Origin: Pirellulales bacterium
GTDB taxonomy: Bacteria > Planctomycetota > Planctomycetia > Pirellulales > Thermoguttaceae
Assembly (NCBI GenBank): GCA_030605745.1
Contig: JAUWHT010000192.1
Location: 1-9,173, forward strand
Reading direction: 5' to 3'
DNA length: 9,173 bases
Shown piece by piece: positions 6,289-9,173 of the stretch. Positions within the stretch are counted from its first letter, which is position 1. Each line of letters starts with the position of its first letter. The notes below the pieces were generated by a model. It was given only the letters and a program-made list of their open reading frames with translations, was not told where the DNA came from and did no database searches. The position numbers and the translations under genes are program-made.

Positions 6289-6825
6289 TTATGTTTTCAT
6301 TCCCAACAGTGTAAATTGCATTACAAGTACGTCGTTCCCGCCGCGTGTCGGTGCAATTTCCACTGAGTCGATCCGAAAGAGCCGCTTGTTCGTTTCCAGC
6401 CAGCACAAGAGCGAGTCCAGGTCGCCAATCTTCCCCTCGAGTCCGATCTTCAGCCCCACGGCCGTGTAGGGCCCCACGCTAGTCGGGTCCTGCGGCTCCA
6501 ATGTGAGCAGCTTCAGTGGAAACTTGCGGATGCCGTCGATCACGTACTGTGCCCACTGGTTGGCGTCCGTATTCTCGGGCAGCCGATCCTGAAACTCGCC
6601 GAGCTGCGTCCGCAGGAACTCGATTTCCTTGGCCAACGCCTGGCGCTTGTATTGCCAGCCCAGCTTGCGTGTTGTCTCTTCGATCCGGCTGCTTAGCGGC
6701 ATGTAGATTCCCACGTACCCGACCACCAGCATTAGCCCGGTAATAACCACCCTGAGCTGGACCGGGTCGTGTAGCCGCTCGAGCAACTCGCGGAAATCAA
6801 CTTTTTTCTTGTCACCAGTTCGCAT
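6289..6825 (-). CDS. pilO: PilO/GspM-like inner-membrane platform protein
   Basis: A bitopic inner-membrane protein that pairs with PilN and contacts PilP in the alignment complex, 178 aa. It has a short cytoplasmic N terminus (about 1-23), one TM at about 24-42 (VVITGLMLVVGYVGIYMPL), a charged coiled-coil-prone helix at about 46-83, and a ferredoxin-like C-terminal part at about 90-178. The last part includes LKIGLEGKIGDLDSLLCWLETNKRLFRI-type core elements (seen at 125-151 in two pieces) and VLVMQFTLLG. The pattern G-x-Y-x-A-V-G-L-K followed by GDLDSLLCWLE-x-x-x-R-L-F is the usual PilO signature region. The length is close to the family's. No Shine-Dalgarno is visible, because three TATCAGT heptamers end on the first base of its start codon. 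The assignment rests on fold pattern and on its position between PilM/N and PilP. Confidence 0.85.
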   Translation of the reverse strand: MRTGDKKKVDFRELLERLHDPVQLRVVITGLMLVVGYVGIYMPLSSRIEETTRKLGWQYKRQALAKEIEFLRTQLGEFQDRLPENTDANQWAQYVIDGIRKFPLKLLTLEPQDPTSVGPYTAVGLKIGLEGKIGDLDSLLCWLETNKRLFRIDSVEIAPTRGGNDVLVMQFTLLGMKT

Positions 6826-6845
6826 ATCAGTTATCAGTTATCAGT
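6825..6845. repeat. Three perfect TATCAGT heptamers at the pilO start
   Basis: Units 6825-6831, 6832-6838 and 6839-6845 are identical. Read on the coding strand this is ACTGATA three times, and the last A is the first base of the pilO ATG. The repeat takes the place where a ribosome site would be and brings TGA and TAA triplets directly upstream of the gene. Confidence 0.9.
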
Positions 6846-6847
6846 TG

Positions 6848-6927
6848 GTCGCCGTGCCGGCGACTGCTAAATGTTCAGGGTGTTTCCGTAATCGCCAATT
6901 TCCCGCCGTGGGCGGCGGGGCTAAACG
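6848..6927. repeat. Two small REP-like hairpins in the pilM/pilO gap
   Basis: The first hairpin is GTCGCCG (6848-6854) / CGGCGAC (6858-6864) with a 3-nt loop. The second is CCCGCCG (6902-6908) / CGGCGGG (6913-6919) with a 4-nt loop, followed by GCTAAACG (6920-6927). That tail matches the outer end of the 30-bp inverted repeat upstream of pilM, which suggests one repeat family. No gene fits in this gap. Confidence 0.6.
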
Positions 6928-6936
6928 CAGCTCGCG

Positions 6937-6993
6937 AATCCCCAATCCCAAATCCCAAATCCCTCGCCCCTAACCCCTCGCCCCTAACCCCTC
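6937..6993. repeat. Heptamer repeats directly after the pilM stop codon
   Basis: On the plus strand AATCCCC, AATCCCA, AATCCCA, AATCCCT, then CGCCCCT and AACCCCT alternating twice, running to within a base or two of the pilM stop. The coding strand therefore has eight runs of three or four G at near-regular 7-nt spacing, a strong candidate for a G-quadruplex in the transcript between pilM and pilO. Confidence 0.85.
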
Positions 6994-8484
6994 TCAGGGC
7001 GAACAGACTACCGTCAGCAAGGCCAGCGGGCGCTGATTACGCTTGCCGGCCACTTGTTTCAGCTTCGTCAATCTCACGTTGGGGAAGTCGCGCTTCAGCA
7101 TCGGGTGCTCGCGAAGCGTGTTCAGGAAGCGATCGATCTCGTGCGGCGTCAATCCGTCCTCGGGAATCGACACCGCGCCGTCGAGAACCAATGACTTCTT
7201 CTTCCCCTTGCGTTTTTTCTTTCCCCCGGATTCCATGCTGCAAACACCCTTGAAAGCGGTGAAGTACACGTTGTCCGGAATACATGCCGAAAGCTCGCGC
7301 TGGCAGGAGGTCCAGACGGTGCGAGTGTCCAGGAACTTGTGAACCGCCTCGACTTTCTCCCCGAGTTCCTTTTTCTCCTTCTCGAGCTGCGGGTCGTCTA
7401 GCGACTCCATCCAAGCGTGTTGGGCATTCTGGGTCCGAACCGACTCGCACGATCCGCTCAGCGCGCACCAGCGGTCGAAAAGCAACAGCGCCATCAACAC
7501 CAGCAGCGCGGTTTGCAGCGACGCCTCGCGCCACGGGAACACCTCCAAGATAGACGCCCGCGACTTGAGCGTTTGCGACAGATCGAACGCATGCTTATCA
7601 TGCTTCAAGCAGCCCAAGGCCAACCCGAACGCTACCTGCGAGTCGTCCAACGGCGGTTCGTCGCACCACCTGACCGGGACGCCAAGCTGTTCCTGCAACC
7701 AATCGACCTCCAGTGGGCAGGGCAACTCCGGGCGACCGTGCAGCATTACGGCGTCCAGCGGCGAATCAATCCCGCAGTCCTTGCTCACCGTCAACAGAGC
7801 CCGGCTCAGCGAGAGGATAGCGGCCGGCTCGTCGCCGTAAGGCAGGCTCGCTTGTCGCCATACGATCGGTAGGTTGCCCACCACCAGTATTCCAAGTACA
7901 TGGTTATCGCACAGAAACAACCGCAGCACCACCTTGTCGCCCTTGCGAGTGTTGTGCTGGTGCGCCGCGGCGCGCAGCAAGGCACAAGGCGCCGGTTCGG
8001 CCCGAAATGGGCGAACTCCGCACTCCTGCAACGGGTCCAGCAGCCCGGCCAGGTACTTCTTGTCGCAGGAGACGATGCCGGCCACCGGACGCTTGTCCGG
8101 CTCAGTCTTGGCCACGTCCACCACCATCTCTCCCACGGAGACCTTGGACGAGCGGAGTGCCTCGCGGAGCAGGACCTGGGGGGACAGTTCGCTTTCTGAC
8201 GCCGCAAAGGCCTGCCTGGAAATCGGCCGCGTGGAGAAATAGGTTCGCCCCGCAGGCAGGCCGATTGCCACGGGCACACGACGAAATCCCCGCCACCCAC
8301 GCAGCGGCGCTAACAGCCGCTCGAGTACGGCGGGCAGTTCGTCGACCCCCACGCTCTCTGTACGACCGTCGGTCTCGACCAGCCCGAACGGCGTGGCCAC
8401 CACGTGGCTCAGCGTGACCGAAGCGTCGTCGATGTACAGTCCGATCGCTCTGGGGAGGCAGATTTTTCCAAGTAGCGACTTCAT
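6994..8484 (-). CDS. pilM: PilM/GspL-like actin-fold protein fused to a PilN-like membrane part
   Basis: 496 aa. Residues about 1-300 look like the cytoplasmic actin-like domain of PilM/GspL: GLYIDDASVTLSHV at 15-28, VAIGLPAGRTYFS near 72, VSCDKKYLAGLLDPLQECGV near 138, AFGLALGCLK near 285. It recruits the GspE ATPase in this family. After FDLSQTL (300-306, where PilN has its F/I-N-L motif) come a TM at about 322-338, a charged coiled-coil-prone stretch at about 361-385, and a ferredoxin-like PilN C-terminal part at about 395-496. That part is interrupted by a lysine-rich loop (GGKKKRKGKKK, 420-430). PilM and PilN are usually separate genes; one chain resembles GspL architecture. This fits the absence of a pilN before pilO. 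It is the first intact gene of the cluster. No clear promoter or Shine-Dalgarno is visible before ATG 8484. PilM versus GspL naming is uncertain; the domain order is clear. Confidence 0.82.
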   Translation of the reverse strand: MKSLLGKICLPRAIGLYIDDASVTLSHVVATPFGLVETDGRTESVGVDELPAVLERLLAPLRGWRGFRRVPVAIGLPAGRTYFSTRPISRQAFAASESELSPQVLLREALRSSKVSVGEMVVDVAKTEPDKRPVAGIVSCDKKYLAGLLDPLQECGVRPFRAEPAPCALLRAAAHQHNTRKGDKVVLRLFLCDNHVLGILVVGNLPIVWRQASLPYGDEPAAILSLSRALLTVSKDCGIDSPLDAVMLHGRPELPCPLEVDWLQEQLGVPVRWCDEPPLDDSQVAFGLALGCLKHDKHAFDLSQTLKSRASILEVFPWREASLQTALLVLMALLLFDRWCALSGSCESVRTQNAQHAWMESLDDPQLEKEKKELGEKVEAVHKFLDTRTVWTSCQRELSACIPDNVYFTAFKGVCSMESGGKKKRKGKKKSLVLDGAVSIPEDGLTPHEIDRFLNTLREHPMLKRDFPNVRLTKLKQVAGKRNQRPLALLTVVCSP

Positions 8485-8509
8485 GCGAGCTTAGTACCAC
8501 AACGCTAAT

Positions 8510-8595
8510 CGTTTAGCCGCCGGGCTTGCCCGGCGCGTTGGTGGGTGTCAATACTCTCCAGCGCAAACGCGCCGGGCAAGCCCGGCGGCTAAACG
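8510..8595. repeat. Perfect 30-bp inverted repeat made of two REP-like hairpins (BIME-like)
   Basis: Left arm 8510-8539 and right arm 8566-8595 are perfect reverse complements, separated by 26 nt. Each arm is itself a hairpin: in the left arm CGCCGGGC (8518-8525) / GCCCGGCG (8528-8535) with a TT loop, and the same in the right arm. The outer ends read CGTTTAGCC. Two head-to-head palindromic units of this kind are the structure of a bacterial interspersed mosaic element. It lies 25 nt upstream of the pilM start. No T-run flanks it, so it is not an evident terminator. Confidence 0.85.
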
Positions 8596-8639
8596 GTCTA
8601 ATCTTCCGGAATCGTGCAATTCAAGACGAGATATACAGG

Positions 8640-8688
8640 CTGGCTATGCAGGGGGTGACCGGAGAACGGCCACCCCCTGCATAGCCAG
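8640..8688. repeat. 18-bp perfect inverted repeat
   Basis: Arms CTGGCTATGCAGGGGGTG (8640-8657) and its exact complement (8671-8688), with a 13-nt spacer that can add 3 further pairs (CCG/CGG) after a mismatch. It lies 33 nt past the stop of the pilin-tail remnant at 8722. No T-run follows on either strand, so a Rho-independent terminator is not well supported. The 10-mer GCCACCCCCT is shared with the hairpin region near 1354-1363. Confidence 0.8.
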
Positions 8689-8721
8689 TTAGAGAAACCG
8701 CTGTGCGACGCTCAATGAACG

Positions 8722-8802
8722 TCAACTGTCCATCGGATTGACATTCGGTCTCTCCTCGGTCGAGCTGCCGGCACCGTGCCCATCTTCCGTGAAGGTCACG
8801 AC
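8722..8802 (-). pseudogene. Second, diverged copy of a pilin-like C-terminal tail
   Basis: Read on the minus strand from 8802, 26 codons and a TGA spell a peptide beginning VVTFTEDGHG and ending NVNPMDS. This parallels the tail of the remnant just upstream, which reads YTVTFTQEGY and ends DINPMGS. It has no start codon or upstream domain of its own, lies in a different frame from the first copy and begins 2 nt after that copy's stop. It is best read as a partial tandem duplicate that has drifted. Confidence 0.6.
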
Positions 8803-8804
8803 TG

Positions 8805-9014
8805 CTAGCTGCCCATCGGGTTGATATCCGGCTTATCATTGATCGTACTGTTGGCTGAGTCGTACCCCTCCTGCGTAAAGGTCACCGTGTACGCACCGTA
8901 ACCGGCCGAGGCACCCGCGCGGGTGAGCATCAGCGACCACGTGTTTGGGGTCGCGGTCATGGTTCCGACGCTGTAGTACTTGGGGTCGGAGAAAGCGCCG
9001 GGATAAACCGGCAT
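8805..9014 (-). pseudogene. Remnant 3' end of a pilin-like gene
   Basis: An open frame of 69 codons from an ATG at 9014. From about residue 9 it looks like real protein: FSDPKYYSVGTMTATP, WSLMLTRAGASAGYGAYTV, then EGYDSANSTI and a DINPMGS end. The alternating beta pattern resembles the C-terminal sheet of the GspG-like pilin in this cluster (YDYGIGSAS, FTATATRSG, GVLSIDETG). The N-terminal leader and long helix that define a pilin are absent, and sequence upstream of 9014 does not supply them in any minus frame I checked. No ribosome site precedes the ATG. I read it as a truncated pilin gene; a short standalone protein is less likely. The family link rests on pattern, not on strong identity. 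Confidence 0.45.
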
Positions 9015-9173
9015 GGAGTCGCGAATGAAAGAAGTCGTACGGGAAAGGTCTAGCGAACCATCCCGGCCCCGAGCTATGCGGCGGCGACCGTGAGGTCGTG
9101 GCTGAGGCGTTAGTAGGGGTACACGCAGGCCGGGTATCCAGCTCCGAAATCAAAACTTCGGCGTGCCGACCTT
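9015..9173. other. Unassigned stretch upstream of the pilin remnant
   Basis: Two minus-strand frames are open through most of this stretch. One, in frame with the remnant, is stopped by a TGA at about 9150; the other could begin near 9153 with MISELDTRP. Both translations are rich in Arg, Pro and Ser and neither shows a recognisable domain. I see no RNA gene. Confidence 0.35.

Larger units (their letters stand above)
8485..8721. other. Gene-free upstream region of the pilM cluster
   Basis: Apart from the two inverted repeats I see no coding signal in this stretch. The cluster promoter should be here or farther right, but no convincing -35/-10 pair stands out in the 25 nt between the 30-bp repeat and the pilM ATG. 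Confidence 0.5.

Noticed and set aside
6937..6993. Possible CRISPR or telomere-like array
   Set aside because: Seven-nt units without spacers are not CRISPR, and the array lies inside an operon, not at a molecule end.
7806..8500. Minus-strand open frames overlapping the pilM gene in another frame
   Set aside because: Arg/Trp/Cys-rich out-of-frame translations of a gene with a recognisable PilM-PilN domain order.
8510..8688. Rho-independent terminators
   Set aside because: The stems are long but no T-run follows on either strand.

Overview
The window is one leftward (minus-strand) gene cluster for a type II secretion / type IV pilus-like machine. The source is probably a planctomycete (Pirellulaceae-like). 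This assignment is an inference: moderately GC-rich DNA, a prepilin carrying a golvesin/xanthan-lyase-type domain, a PilM-PilN type fusion, and heptameric and hairpin repeats between genes. No rRNA or other phylogenetic marker is present.

Layout in the direction of transcription (right to left). 9173-8700: a degenerate stretch with the 3' end of a pilin-like gene (8805-9014) followed by a second, diverged copy of its last 26 codons (8722-8802). 8485-8700: no gene, but an 18-bp inverted repeat and a perfect 30-bp inverted repeat built from two REP-like hairpins. 8484-6994: PilM/GspL-like actin-fold protein fused to a PilN-like part. 6825-6289: PilO/GspM-like. 6207-5695: PilP/GspC/GspB-like periplasmic linker. 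5698-3947: GspE/PilB assembly ATPase. 3946-3029: an unusual chimera, the first half of a GspF/PilC platform protein joined to a second copy of the PilP-like domain. 3039-1945: complete GspF/PilC. 1890-1375: GspG-like major prepilin. 1308-424: GspI/PilV-like prepilin with a C-terminal golvesin-type domain. 424-1: N-terminal part of a GspJ/PilW-like prepilin that runs out of the window.

Together these make an inner-membrane assembly platform (PilMN-O-P, GspF and the chimera), a cytoplasmic motor (GspE), and pilin subunits in G-I-J order. The secretin (GspD/PilQ), GspK and prepilin peptidase are not in the window. From pilP-like to gspF the genes overlap or abut, with good Shine-Dalgarno sequences before gspE, the chimera and gspF. 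The pilM/pilO, pilO/pilP and gspF/gspG joints instead hold G-rich heptamer repeats that reach the start or stop codons.

The most unusual object is the GspF-N::PilP-C chimera. Its topology keeps each domain in its normal compartment, and its structure and position fit a tandem duplication of a pilP-gspE-gspF segment followed by loss of one gspE copy. Also notable are the golvesin-domain prepilin and the tandem pilin-tail remnants upstream of the cluster.
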